Source of the DNA: an uncultured Eubacteriales bacterium | GTDB taxonomy: Bacteria; Bacillota; Clostridia; Christensenellales; QALW01 | Length of the DNA: 64,000 nt | Direction of reading: 5' to 3' | Assembly: GCA_900547955.1 (NCBI GenBank) | Contig: URIR01000005.1 | Coordinates: 6,538 to 70,537 of the forward strand | Shown here: one piece after another, positions 52,297 to 61,857 of the stretch | Numbering within the stretch: the first letter of the stretch is position 1 | Layout: each line of letters begins with the position of its first letter | Notes under the pieces: model-generated | Database searches by the model: none | What the model was told of the DNA's origin: nothing | What the model saw: only the letters and a program-made list of their open reading frames with translations | Position numbers and translations under genes: made by a program

Positions 52297-54912
52297 ATGA
52301 GCAGAATTAAAGAGTATGACATTGTAGACAGCGTGGAAAAGCTGGAAGCAGCCCTTGAAAAAGTGCGCGAGGCTCAGAAAAAATTTGCCTTGTACACTCA
52401 GGAGCAGGTGGACGCTATATTCCTGGCTGCCGCTTCGGCTGCCAATAAGCAGCGCATTCCTCTTGCTAAAATGGCCGTTGAGGAGACGGGCATGGGCGTG
52501 GTTGAGGATAAGGTTATAAAGAACCACTATGCCGCCGAATACATCTATAACGCCTATAAGAATACCAAAACTTGCGGCGTGATAGAAGAGGATAAGGCTT
52601 ACGGCATTAAAAAGATAGCCGAGCCTATAGGCGTTATAGCCGCGGTTATACCTACGACTAATCCTACCTCCACGGCGATTTTCAAGACCCTTTTGGCGCT
52701 TAAGACCCGCAACGGCATTATAATCAGCCCTCATCCGCGCGCTAAGAAGAGCACTATAGAGGCCGCTAAGGTAGTCCTGGAGGCGGCTGTGGCTGCGGGA
52801 GCTCCCGAAGGCATCATTTCCTGGATAGACGTTCCTTCCCTTGAATTGACCAATCTTGTTATGAAAGAAGCGGATATAATCCTTGCCACAGGCGGTCCGG
52901 GCATGGTTAAGGCCGCGTATTCCTCGGGTAAGCCGGCCGTAGGCGTGGGCGCGGGCAATACTCCCGCTATTATAGATGAATCTGCCGATTTGCTTTTGGC
53001 CGTCAATTCCATTATTCATTCCAAGACATTTGATAACGGCATGATTTGCGCATCCGAGCAGTCGGTTATAGTTTTAGAGCCTGTTTACGCTAAAGTAAAG
53101 GAAGAATTCAAAAAGCGCGGATGCTATTTCCTCAATAAGGAGGAAACCGAAAAAGTACGCAAGACTATTATAATCAACGGCGCGCTTAACGCCAAGATAG
53201 TAGGTCAGCCCGCCGCTAAGATAGCGGCTCTGGCAGGCGTAGAGGTAGCTCCCGAAACCAAGATTTTGATAGGCGAGGTTACCAGCGTGGACTTAAGCGA
53301 AGAATTTGCCCACGAAAAGCTTTCGCCCGTGCTGGCCATGTATAAGGCCAAGAATTTTGACGACGCGCTGGATAAGGCGGATCAGCTTATAGCGGACGGC
53401 GGATATGGCCATACCTCCTCTATTTACCTGGACGTTGTTACTCAGCAGGAAAAGCTTGAAAAATTCTCCGAGCGTATGAAAACCTGCCGCATATTAGTAA
53501 ATACTCCCTCCTCGCAGGGCGGTATTGGCGACCTTTACAATTTCAAGCTTGCTCCTTCTCTTACTCTGGGCTGCGGCTCCTGGGGCGGCAACTCGGTATC
53601 TGAGAACGTAGGAGTGAAGCATCTGCTTAATATTAAAACCGTAGCCGAGAGGAGAGAGAATATGCTTTGGTTCAGAACGCCCGGAAAGGTGTATTTAAAG
53701 AAAGGCTGCCTGCCTGTTGCGCTGGATGAGCTTAAGACGGTTATGGGCAAGAAGAAAGCCTTTATCGTTACCGATACCTTCCTCTATCAGAACGGCTACA
53801 CCAAGCCTATTACGGATAAGCTGGACGAAATGGGCATAACCCATACCACTTTCTATGACGTTGCTCCCGACCCGACCTTAGCCTGCGCTAAGGAAGGCGC
53901 CAAGGCTATGGCATCCTTCCAGCCCGACTGCATAATAGCTCTGGGCGGCGGCTCGGCTATGGACGCGGGCAAGATTATGTGGGTTATGTATGAGCATCCT
54001 GAAGCGGACTTTATGGATATGGCCATGCGCTTTGTGGATATCCGCAAGCGTGTGTATACATTCCCCAAGATGGGTGAAAAAGCGTATTTTATCGCTATTC
54101 CGACTTCGGCCGGTACGGGCAGCGAGGTTACTCCCTTTGCCGTTATAACAGATGAGAAATCAGGCGTTAAATATCCTCTGGCCGATTACGAGCTGCTTCC
54201 CAATATGGCTATAATTGACGCAGATTTGCATATGTCGGCGCCTAAGGGACTGACGGCTGCTTCGGGTATAGACGCTGTTACCCATGCGCTGGAGGCCTAT
54301 GCCGCAATGCTGGCTACCGATTATACCGACGGCCTGGCTCTCAGGGCTCTGAAGGTTATCTTTGAATATCTGCCCCGCGCTTACGACAACGGCCCGAACG
54401 ACCCTGTGGCCCGCGAGAAAATGGCTAACGCCGCTACTATGGCGGGTATGGCTTTTGCAAATGCCTTCCTGGGCGTCTGCCACTCCATGGCGCATAAGCT
54501 GGGCGCCTTCCATCATCTGCCGCACGGCGTAGCCAATGCGCTTATGATAGACGAGGTGCTGCGCTTCAACGCTTCAGAAACTCCCGTAAAGATGGGCACC
54601 TTCCCGCAGTATGACCATCCCAAAACCCTTGCCCGCTATGCCGAAATAGCCGATTATCTCGGAATTAAGGGCAAGAATGATTCTGAAAAATTGGAAAATC
54701 TTATTGCGGCCTTAGACGAGCTTAAGGAAAAGGTAGGCATTAAAAAGACTATTAAGGACTACGGCATAGACGAAAAAGACTTCCTGGCCAGGTTGGACGA
54801 TATGGTGGAGCAGGCCTTTGACGACCAGTGCACCGGAGCCAATCCGCGCTATCCGCTTATGAGCGAAATTAAGCAAATGTATCTTAATGCCTATTATGGC
54901 AAACGAGAATAA
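52297..54912 (+). CDS. adhE: Bifunctional acetaldehyde-CoA/alcohol dehydrogenase
   Basis: An 871-residue fusion enzyme reducing acetyl-CoA to ethanol in two NADH-dependent steps. Residues about 1-440 are the CoA-acylating aldehyde dehydrogenase (GVGAGNTPAIID, catalytic Cys in NGMICASEQS), residues about 455-865 the iron-dependent alcohol dehydrogenase (ALGGGSAMDAGKIMW, IPTSAGTGSEVTPFA, metal-binding His in MAHKLGAFHHLPHG). AAAGGAGAT precedes the start. A single half-site TTAACAA in the rex-adhE gap might be part of a Rex operator. Confidence 0.96.
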   Translation: MSRIKEYDIVDSVEKLEAALEKVREAQKKFALYTQEQVDAIFLAAASAANKQRIPLAKMAVEETGMGVVEDKVIKNHYAAEYIYNAYKNTKTCGVIEEDKAYGIKKIAEPIGVIAAVIPTTNPTSTAIFKTLLALKTRNGIIISPHPRAKKSTIEAAKVVLEAAVAAGAPEGIISWIDVPSLELTNLVMKEADIILATGGPGMVKAAYSSGKPAVGVGAGNTPAIIDESADLLLAVNSIIHSKTFDNGMICASEQSVIVLEPVYAKVKEEFKKRGCYFLNKEETEKVRKTIIINGALNAKIVGQPAAKIAALAGVEVAPETKILIGEVTSVDLSEEFAHEKLSPVLAMYKAKNFDDALDKADQLIADGGYGHTSSIYLDVVTQQEKLEKFSERMKTCRILVNTPSSQGGIGDLYNFKLAPSLTLGCGSWGGNSVSENVGVKHLLNIKTVAERRENMLWFRTPGKVYLKKGCLPVALDELKTVMGKKKAFIVTDTFLYQNGYTKPITDKLDEMGITHTTFYDVAPDPTLACAKEGAKAMASFQPDCIIALGGGSAMDAGKIMWVMYEHPEADFMDMAMRFVDIRKRVYTFPKMGEKAYFIAIPTSAGTGSEVTPFAVITDEKSGVKYPLADYELLPNMAIIDADLHMSAPKGLTAASGIDAVTHALEAYAAMLATDYTDGLALRALKVIFEYLPRAYDNGPNDPVAREKMANAATMAGMAFANAFLGVCHSMAHKLGAFHHLPHGVANALMIDEVLRFNASETPVKMGTFPQYDHPKTLARYAEIADYLGIKGKNDSEKLENLIAALDELKEKVGIKKTIKDYGIDEKDFLARLDDMVEQAFDDQCTGANPRYPLMSEIKQMYLNAYYGKRE

Positions 54913-54926
54913 AGGAGGAAGACATA

Positions 54927-55676
54927 ATGAAATTTGACAACCCTATCGCAGTCCGGGCAACCAAAACAGTCTATAGAGACGGAGATCTTGCTATTAAGCT
55001 TTTTAACGAAGGATACTCCAAATCAGATGTGCTCAACGAGGCGCTCAACCAGGCGCGCGTTGAGGAAACAGGGCTTTTGGTGCCCAAGGTGCTGGAGGTA
55101 GGCATCTTTGACGGCCGCTGGGCTATCGTAAGCGAATTTATAGAGGGCAAGACCATGGCGCAGCTTATGGCTGAGCAGCCCGACAAAAAAGATGAGCTTA
55201 TGAGCCGTTTTGTGGATATTCAGCTATCCATACACGCTCGCCGCGCTCCCTTGCTTAATAAACTCAAGGATAAGATGGAACGAAAGATAGACGGTACTTC
55301 TCTGGATGCGACTACCAGATATGAGCTGCATACGCGCCTTGAATCCATGCCTAAGCATAAAAAGGTATGCCATGGAGATTATAACCCCTCTAACGTTATA
55401 ATAACCGATAACGGCGACGCCTATATTATAGACTGGTCTCATGCTACTCAGGGCAATGCTTCGGCCGATGCGGCGCGTACATATCTGCTGTTCTGGTTGG
55501 CTGGAGATGTGGAGAGCGCTCATAGGTATATGGACCTTTTCTGCCGCAAGAGCGATACCGCTAAGCAGTATGTGGAAAAATGGCTGCCCATAGTTGCCGC
55601 TTCTCAGTCGGTTAAGGGCAAGCCTGAGGAGAGAGAGCTGCTTATGCATTGGGTGGACGTTGTAGACTACGAATAG
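54927..55676 (+). CDS. Aminoglycoside-phosphotransferase-fold kinase-like protein
   Basis: A 249-residue protein of the APH/choline-kinase fold: an ATP-binding N-lobe (AIKLFNEGYSKSDVLNEALN), hinge IVSEFIEGKTM, catalytic loop CHGDYNPSNVII (about 147-158) and metal-binding IDWSHATQG. It resembles the TIGR02172 group of uncharacterised kinases. It begins 14 bases after adhE behind AAAGGAGGAAG, so it is likely co-expressed with ethanol synthesis. The substrate is unknown; antibiotic resistance is not implied. Confidence 0.82.
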   Translation: MKFDNPIAVRATKTVYRDGDLAIKLFNEGYSKSDVLNEALNQARVEETGLLVPKVLEVGIFDGRWAIVSEFIEGKTMAQLMAEQPDKKDELMSRFVDIQLSIHARRAPLLNKLKDKMERKIDGTSLDATTRYELHTRLESMPKHKKVCHGDYNPSNVIITDNGDAYIIDWSHATQGNASADAARTYLLFWLAGDVESAHRYMDLFCRKSDTAKQYVEKWLPIVAASQSVKGKPEERELLMHWVDVVDYE

Positions 55677-55764
55677 AATACAGCGGGCTTAACGGGCTTC
55701 CTTGAGACAAGGATTCTTTGGCCTGCTGAAAGGTTGACAAATTTAGGATTTCTCTATAATGGAC

Positions 55765-55817
55765 AAATAATTTGGGAGTTTTGAGCCGTAATACGGCTCA
55801 AAACTCCCAAATTATTT
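55765..55817 (+). terminator. Terminator with perfect 24-bp stem
   Basis: AAATAATTTGGGAGTTTTGA and onward pair exactly with the complement around the loop TAATA; the A/T-rich stem base supplies the T run in both directions. It ends the rex-adhE-kinase transcript. Confidence 0.85.
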
Positions 55818-55835
55818 TATTATAAACTGCAGCTA

Positions 55836-55889
55836 CCCGAGGATAACGCAGAAAATGAAGGAATTAACCCGTTTGAGGTAAACTGAGGG
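55836..55889 (-). repeat. Family-A element reduced to 54 bp
   Basis: CCCGAGGATAACGCAGAAAA through GTAAACTGAGGG, with TA on both sides (55834-55835, 55890-55891). It keeps both outer ends and a little of one side; the rest of 55677-55983 holds only the terminator above. Confidence 0.65.
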
Positions 55890-55983
55890 TAGATGATAAA
55901 GCAATATCAATATGCAGCTCACCATTCCAGACAGTAGTGCATATGAGGTCCAATCCGCCGGCCGCTCCATTAATGTGTTTCAA

Positions 55984-57681
55984 TTAATCCTCTATAGCGG
56001 CTTTTTGGATATTTATACGTCTTACGGCTTCTATATCCACCTTTGGCTTCCGGTCGTATGTATAAAGTCCGTTTTGCTCCTGCTCTATATCGTAAAGCTG
56101 AGTATAGCAGAAGCCTATCATTTTAGGATTGCTTAAAAGCGCTTCGGTTAGTCCCTTATATCTTTTTAAGAATTGCTCCTCGTCTTGCGCGGGCTGGCCG
56201 TAGCCCCAGGCTTTATCGTCCGAGCGTTTTATTATGGTGCCTCCGTATTCGCTGACCATTACGGGCTCGCCGGTATATATCTGCCTGTCCGAGTATTTAT
56301 CAAATAGCTCGCCCGTTTTAAACAGCCGGTCGTATCTTTCTTTAAATATTTCAGGATTCTGCTCATAATCATGCACGTCAAAAATGTCCGTCTGAACATG
56401 GAAATTGCCGCTTGTATCAATGCAGGGACGCATGCTGTCAAACTGCTTGGTGGTTCTGTAGACAGTTCTTATCATGTCGTCGTCCTGGCGTCGCCATGCG
56501 TAATCCCAGGTTTCGTTAAAGGGGCACCAGCCTATAATGGAGGGATGATTGTAATCCCGGTTTAATATTTCCAGCCATTCCATAAGCATATTGGGGAGCG
56601 CCCGCATATCCGAGTAATCCATACCCCAGTTGCCGTATTCTCCCCATACCATATATCCCATTTTGTCGCAGTAGTAAAGGAAGCGGGGTTCAAACGCTTT
56701 TTGGTGCAGTCTTGCGCCGTTAAAGCCTGCGGCCAGGGCAAGCTCTATATCCTTTATAAAGGAGGCATCCTCTGGAGCGGTATAAATGCCGTCGGGATAA
56801 AAACCTTGGTCCAGTATCAGCCTTTGAAATATATGACGGCCGTTAAGCATAAGCCCTTTTTGGTCTAAGGCTATATCTCTAAGTCCAAAATAGGTATGCA
56901 CGATATCCTGGCCAAATTGCAGCTCCACGTCGTATAATCTGCCTTGGCCAAGCTCCCAAAGGTGTATTTCATTAAGCTTTATTGAAAAATTTACGCTTTG
57001 ACAGCAGTTTGATATGAAAAATTCGCCCATAGGGCTGCCCTGATAATAAATTTTTGCTGAAAAATCCTCCGCTCCTGCAAGCTTAACTGACATTTCTACG
57101 CTTCCGGCCGCAGCGCAGGGTGTAATTTTGAAATCCTTTATATATTCCCGCGGTGTAAATTCCAGCCAAACGGTCTGCCAAATACCTGTTGTGCGCGTAT
57201 AGTCGCAGACGCGGGAAGCGTAGGTTTCTGACTGCTTACCGCGGGGCTGGAGGGGACTGCGGACGTTATCCTCAGCGCATATGGTAATAAGGTTTTCGCC
57301 TGGTTTTAAAAGAGCGGTTATTTCAAGGCTGAAGGAGGCGTAGCCTCCCTTATGTGTTCCGGCGCTTTGAGCGTTTATCCATACCTGGGCGCTGTAGTCG
57401 CACGCGCCTATATGTAGAAATATTCGTCCCTTTAATTGCTCTGGCGATATATTTACGGCTCTTTTATACCATACGCAGCTTATGAAATCAGTTTGACCTA
57501 TTCCCGATAGAATACTTTCGGGGCAGAAGGGCAGGGTGATTTCTGAGTCTAGCGACTGCGCTTCTATAAGGCCGCGCTCGCGTCCGCTTAGGGAGTAATC
57601 AGTTTCAAACTGCCATTGACCATTTAGATTTTCCCATGTTTTTCTCTCAAATTGAGGATTGGGATGTTCGGGTCTTTTCAT
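55984..57681 (-). CDS. Glycoside hydrolase family 2 protein (beta-galactosidase/beta-glucuronidase type)
   Basis: A 565-residue intracellular GH2 enzyme. The sugar-binding jelly roll is about 1-175 (WENLNGQWQFETDYS, FLHIGACDYSAQVWIN), an Ig-like domain about 180-265, and a TIM barrel from about 275 with the acid/base Glu in WCPFNETWD and the nucleophile in MVSEYGG. It lacks the extra C-terminal domains of LacZ and is shorter than most relatives, close to the beta-glucuronidase/beta-galactosidase core. The substrate cannot be fixed from sequence. No signal peptide; it may hydrolyse imported oligosaccharides. Confidence 0.9.
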   Translation of the reverse strand: MKRPEHPNPQFERKTWENLNGQWQFETDYSLSGRERGLIEAQSLDSEITLPFCPESILSGIGQTDFISCVWYKRAVNISPEQLKGRIFLHIGACDYSAQVWINAQSAGTHKGGYASFSLEITALLKPGENLITICAEDNVRSPLQPRGKQSETYASRVCDYTRTTGIWQTVWLEFTPREYIKDFKITPCAAAGSVEMSVKLAGAEDFSAKIYYQGSPMGEFFISNCCQSVNFSIKLNEIHLWELGQGRLYDVELQFGQDIVHTYFGLRDIALDQKGLMLNGRHIFQRLILDQGFYPDGIYTAPEDASFIKDIELALAAGFNGARLHQKAFEPRFLYYCDKMGYMVWGEYGNWGMDYSDMRALPNMLMEWLEILNRDYNHPSIIGWCPFNETWDYAWRRQDDDMIRTVYRTTKQFDSMRPCIDTSGNFHVQTDIFDVHDYEQNPEIFKERYDRLFKTGELFDKYSDRQIYTGEPVMVSEYGGTIIKRSDDKAWGYGQPAQDEEQFLKRYKGLTEALLSNPKMIGFCYTQLYDIEQEQNGLYTYDRKPKVDIEAVRRINIQKAAIED

Positions 57682-57839
57682 TTTGCCAGTCCTCCATATA
57701 AATTGTGAATTTGTTTTATTTTAATATATAGAATAGTATGCGTCAATAGTTCCTTTAAAGTTTTTAAGCTTTGTATCAACCTTAGGACGGCGAACATAAT
57801 ATTTGGTCGGGTTCCGTGCGCGCAGGCTTTTATTAAAGG

Positions 57840-57934
57840 CGCTCCCCGCGGCGCCGGGGCGGAGCAAGGCTCCGCCCCGGGCCGGCCTTAGGCCGGCCCG
57901 GCGGCCCGTTGGGCCGCCGGCGCCGCGGGGAGCG
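57840..57934. repeat. Four-way-junction (cloverleaf) repeat element 3
   Basis: A perfect 16-bp outer stem (57840-57855 with 57919-57934) encloses three hairpins that abut with no spare base: 57856-57878 (10 bp, loop AAG), 57879-57899 (9 bp, loop TTA) and 57900-57918 (8 bp, loop GTT). It lies in the 558-base gap between the divergent GH2 gene and nifJ, which otherwise holds only the nifJ promoter. Confidence 0.85.
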
Positions 57935-58102
57935 TATTATTGCGCTCATGCCCGACGTATATATTGCGTTAGTTTTATCTGCGCAGTTAAGGCTCGCTGC
58001 GTCTTTTAAGCTTGACGGCCCGCTTAAAGCCCGGCCGGATAAGTTCAGCGGGAGAAGCCCGGCCGATATGTTGGCAGGCGTCCGGCAAGTCCCTTTAGTT
58101 CC

Positions 58103-58131
58103 TTGACATTAATCGCTCTTCAGGCTATAAT
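58103..58131 (+). promoter_or_regulatory. Consensus sigma-A promoter of nifJ
   Basis: Perfect TTGACA (58103-58108), 17-base spacer, perfect TATAAT (58126-58131), 109 bases before the start. Expected to be very strong. Confidence 0.9.
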
Positions 58132-58239
58132 TGTAACAATGCGGATAAGTCCGCCGCATACAGCAGTTTAACTTCCGTCCCGCTGTTTTTGAGGTCGGTT
58201 GTTTGACAAAATATTATATTTTAAGGAGGTCATTCCATA

Positions 58240-61200
58240 ATGGCAAAAACCATGACCATTGACGGCAATACCGCTGCAAGCCATGTGGCTTATGCTTTCA
58301 GCGACGTTGCCGCTATCTATCCCATTACTCCCTCCTCTCCCATGGCGGAGGTGGGCGATGAGTGGGCCGCTTTTGGACGCAAAAATCTGTTTGGACAGAC
58401 TATGCGCGTAGCTGAAATGCAGTCTGAGGGAGGCGCCGCCGGCGCTGTGCACGGCTCTTTGGCCGCCGGCGCTCTAACCAGTACTTTTACCGCCAGCCAG
58501 GGCCTGTTGCTTATGATTCCCAATATGTACAAGATTGCGGGCGAGCTGCTTCCCTGCGTGTTTCATGTAAGCGCCCGTGCGCTTGCGGCTCATGCGCTTT
58601 CCATTTTCGGGGACCATTCGGACGTTATGGCATGTCGTCAAACGGGTTTTGCCATGCTGGCCAGCGCTTCGGTTCAGGAGGTAATGGATTTGGCGCTTGT
58701 AGCCCATCTTTCTACCCTTAAGGCAAAGGTGCCTTTCCTTCATTTCTTTGACGGCTTCCGTACTTCTCACGAAGTGCAGAAGATAGAGATGATAGATTAC
58801 GAGGATATGGCTAAGCTGGTAGATTATGACACAGTAGCTCAGTTCAGGGCCCGCGCGCTCAATCCGGAGCATCCTCATCAGCAGGGTACTGCTCAGAACC
58901 CCGATATCTATTTCCAGAACCGTGAGGCTGCTAATAAATATTATAACGCTGTTCCCGGCATAGTTGAAGAAACCATGAAGCAGGTAGGCGAGCTTACGGG
59001 CAGACATTATAAGCTCTTTGATTATGTAGGCGCGCCCGATGCTGAAAAGGTTATAGTGACTATCGGCTCAAGCTGCGATACTGTGGAAGAGACCATCAAT
59101 TATCTTAATAAAAACGGCGAAAAGCTTGGTCTTATTAAAGTCCGCCTCTATCGTCCTTTCTCTCTTGAGCATTTTATATCCGCTATACCGGCAAGCTGCA
59201 AAACCATAATAGCTATGGACCGTACCAAGGAGCCCGGTTCGGTAGGCGAGCCTCTTTACGCCGACGTATGCGCCGCGCTTAAGGACGCCGGACGGGATAA
59301 TATAACCGTTCTGGGCGGCCGTTACGGCCTGGGCTCTAAGGAGTTCACGCCCAGTATGGTTAAGGCTATATATGACAACGCCTCGGCCGCTAAGCCCAAG
59401 AATCATTTTACTGTGGGCATTAACGACGACGTTACTGGCAATTCTCTTGATGTAACCACATTTGTAGACCCCGCTCCAGAAGGAGTTGTGCGCTGCAAAT
59501 TCTATGGTCTGGGCGCAGACGGTACGGTTGGCGCTAATAAGAATACCATAAAAATCATCGGCGACCATACCGATATGTACGCTCAGGGGTATTTTGAATA
59601 CGACTCCAAGAAATCGGGCGGATTTACCATATCTCATCTGCGCTTTGGCAAGACGCCTATTCAGTCGCCCTATCTTATTGATTCGGCTGAATTTATAGCC
59701 TGCCATAATCCCAGCTATGTAACCCGTTACGATATCCTTAAGGGTATTAAGGACGGGGGCGTGTTCCTCCTCAATTCTCCTTGGACGCAGGAAGAAATGG
59801 ATAAGATGCTGCCGGCTGATATGAAGAATACTATAGCCCGCAAGAAGCTTCGCTTCTATAACGTAAACGCTATTAAGATTGCTTCAGAGATAGGTCTGGG
59901 CGGAAGAATCAATATGGTTATGATGGCTGCGTTCTTCAAGCTCTCCGAGGTTATACCTTACGACGAAGCGGAAAAATATATGAAGCAGGCCGTTAAGAAA
60001 TCCTACGGCAAGAAGGGCGACGCTATAGTTAATATGAACTATGCCGCTATTGATAATGCTATAAGCGGCATTGAGCAGATTAATTATCCCGAAAGCTGGG
60101 CGGATACTAAAGAGGGAGCGGATAAATTCCATGTTCCCGCTACCAAGTATTTTGATACTGTAGTGCATCCCATCCTGGCTCAGAAGGGTGATAGCCTGCC
60201 TGTTTCCACGTTTGATCCTTCCGGGTATGTGCCCACGGGTACAACTCAGTATGAGAAGCGCGGCATTGCCGTTAATCTTCCCGAATGGATTCCTGAAAAC
60301 TGCATACAGTGCAATCAGTGCGCTTTGGTATGCCCCCATGCCTGCATAAGGCCCGTGCTCATTAAAAACGACGCGCCGGCTGATTTTGTAACCAAACCTG
60401 CCACGGGCAAGGAGCTCGCCGGATATTCCTTCCGCATGCAGCTCAGCCCCTTGGATTGCACGGGCTGCGGCAACTGCGCGCAGGTTTGCCCGGCCAAGAA
60501 TAAGGCTCTGGTTATGGTGCCCAAGGAGAAAATTGAAGAACGGGAAAGCGCCAACTGGGAATTTGCAGTTAAGCAGCCCCAGCCTGACGTGCAGCTTAAT
60601 ACCGCTACGGTTAAAGGCAGTCAGTTCCTGCGTCCTCTCTTTGAATTTTCGGGGGCATGCCCCGGATGCGGCGAGACCCCTTATGTTAAGCTGATAACCC
60701 AGCTCTTTGGCGACCGCATGATTATCGCCAATGCTACGGGTTGCTCCTCCATTTACGGCGGCAGCGCTCCGACCTGTCCTTATACGGTTAACGATAAGGG
60801 CCATGGTCCTGCCTGGGCAAACTCGCTGTTTGAGGATAACGCTGAATTTGGCTACGGCATGAATCTGGCTGTTACTCAGCGCCGCGAAAAGCTGGCCGAG
60901 CTTATCAGCGAGCTGGGCGAAAAGTGCGGAGGAGAGATTAAGGAAGCCTGCGATAAGTGGCTGGAAGCTAAAGAAGACGCTAAGGGCTCCAGGGAAGCGG
61001 GCGAGGCTATCGTTAAGATAGTAAATAACTGCAAGGAATACGGATGCGACTGCGACGCGCTCTGCAAGGAAATAGCCTCAATGGAAGACCTGCTTACAAA
61101 GAAATCCATCTGGATTTTCGGCGGCGACGGCTGGGCTTACGATATCGGCTACGGCGGCTTGGACCATGTTCTGGCCATGGGCGAGGATGTAAATATTCTG

Positions 61201-61743
61201 GTTCTGGATACTGAAGTTTATTCAAATACCGGCGGTCAGTCCTCCAAAGCTACTCCTACAGGCTCGGTAGCTAAGTTCGCTGCTTCGGGTAAGAAGACCC
61301 GCAAGAAGGATTTAGGTATGATGGCTATGAGCTACGGCTATGTGTATGTGGCTCAGGTGGCTATGGGCGCTAATCAGGCTCAGCTGCTCAAGGCTGTAAC
61401 AGAGGCTGAGGCTTATCATGGTCCTTCCATCATAATCGCTTACGCTCCCTGTATCAACCATGGTATTAATATGGGACAGGCGCAGCTTGAGCAGAAGAAG
61501 GCGGTAGAGGCTGGATATTGGCAGCTTTACCGTTATAATCCTGAGCTGGCCGATAAGGGACAGAATCCCTTTACGCTGGATAGCAAGGATCCTTCAACTG
61601 ATTATATTCAGTTCCTTAAAGGCGAATCCCGTTATACTGCGCTTGCTAAGCTCTTCCCTGAGCAGGCTGAAAAGCTGTTTGAAAAAGCGGAGAAGGATGC
61701 TAAGGATAGGTTGGAGAATTACAAGCGCCTTGCGGGCAAATAA
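58240..61743 (+). CDS. nifJ: Pyruvate:ferredoxin (flavodoxin) oxidoreductase
   Basis: A 1167-residue homodimeric PFOR converting pyruvate and CoA to acetyl-CoA, CO2 and reduced ferredoxin, the centre of clostridial fermentation. Pyrimidine domain about 1-250 (YPITPSSPMAEVGDEWA), central domains to about 630, two [4Fe-4S] motifs CIQCNQCALVCPHACI and CTGCGNCAQVCPAKN (about 687-755), and the TPP domain from about 800 (FSGACPGCGETPYVKL, GGDGWAYDIGYGGLDHVLA, LDTEVYSNTGGQSSK). AAGGAGGTC gives an ideal ribosome site. Full length and complete. Confidence 0.97.
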   Translation: MAKTMTIDGNTAASHVAYAFSDVAAIYPITPSSPMAEVGDEWAAFGRKNLFGQTMRVAEMQSEGGAAGAVHGSLAAGALTSTFTASQGLLLMIPNMYKIAGELLPCVFHVSARALAAHALSIFGDHSDVMACRQTGFAMLASASVQEVMDLALVAHLSTLKAKVPFLHFFDGFRTSHEVQKIEMIDYEDMAKLVDYDTVAQFRARALNPEHPHQQGTAQNPDIYFQNREAANKYYNAVPGIVEETMKQVGELTGRHYKLFDYVGAPDAEKVIVTIGSSCDTVEETINYLNKNGEKLGLIKVRLYRPFSLEHFISAIPASCKTIIAMDRTKEPGSVGEPLYADVCAALKDAGRDNITVLGGRYGLGSKEFTPSMVKAIYDNASAAKPKNHFTVGINDDVTGNSLDVTTFVDPAPEGVVRCKFYGLGADGTVGANKNTIKIIGDHTDMYAQGYFEYDSKKSGGFTISHLRFGKTPIQSPYLIDSAEFIACHNPSYVTRYDILKGIKDGGVFLLNSPWTQEEMDKMLPADMKNTIARKKLRFYNVNAIKIASEIGLGGRINMVMMAAFFKLSEVIPYDEAEKYMKQAVKKSYGKKGDAIVNMNYAAIDNAISGIEQINYPESWADTKEGADKFHVPATKYFDTVVHPILAQKGDSLPVSTFDPSGYVPTGTTQYEKRGIAVNLPEWIPENCIQCNQCALVCPHACIRPVLIKNDAPADFVTKPATGKELAGYSFRMQLSPLDCTGCGNCAQVCPAKNKALVMVPKEKIEERESANWEFAVKQPQPDVQLNTATVKGSQFLRPLFEFSGACPGCGETPYVKLITQLFGDRMIIANATGCSSIYGGSAPTCPYTVNDKGHGPAWANSLFEDNAEFGYGMNLAVTQRREKLAELISELGEKCGGEIKEACDKWLEAKEDAKGSREAGEAIVKIVNNCKEYGCDCDALCKEIASMEDLLTKKSIWIFGGDGWAYDIGYGGLDHVLAMGEDVNILVLDTEVYSNTGGQSSKATPTGSVAKFAASGKKTRKKDLGMMAMSYGYVYVAQVAMGANQAQLLKAVTEAEAYHGPSIIIAYAPCINHGINMGQAQLEQKKAVEAGYWQLYRYNPELADKGQNPFTLDSKDPSTDYIQFLKGESRYTALAKLFPEQAEKLFEKAEKDAKDRLENYKRLAGK

Positions 61744-61796
61744 TTTTGTCCCAGGTTTTTAGGTATTTGTAATTTCAGCTTAATAAGAAGATAAAC

Positions 61797-61832
61797 AAAT
61801 AGGCCGCGCAGTTTATACTGCGCGGCCTATTT
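61797..61832. terminator. Bidirectional terminator between nifJ and the DUF4097 gene
   Basis: AAATAGGCCGCGCAG pairs exactly with CTGCGCGGCCTATTT around a six-base loop. Confidence 0.9.
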
Positions 61833-61857
61833 GCTTAAATAATTATGCGGTTAGCTT

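Noticed and set aside
59884..60804. 306-codon minus-strand frame inside nifJ
   Set aside because: Shadow of the PFOR gene, with no family features and no start signals.
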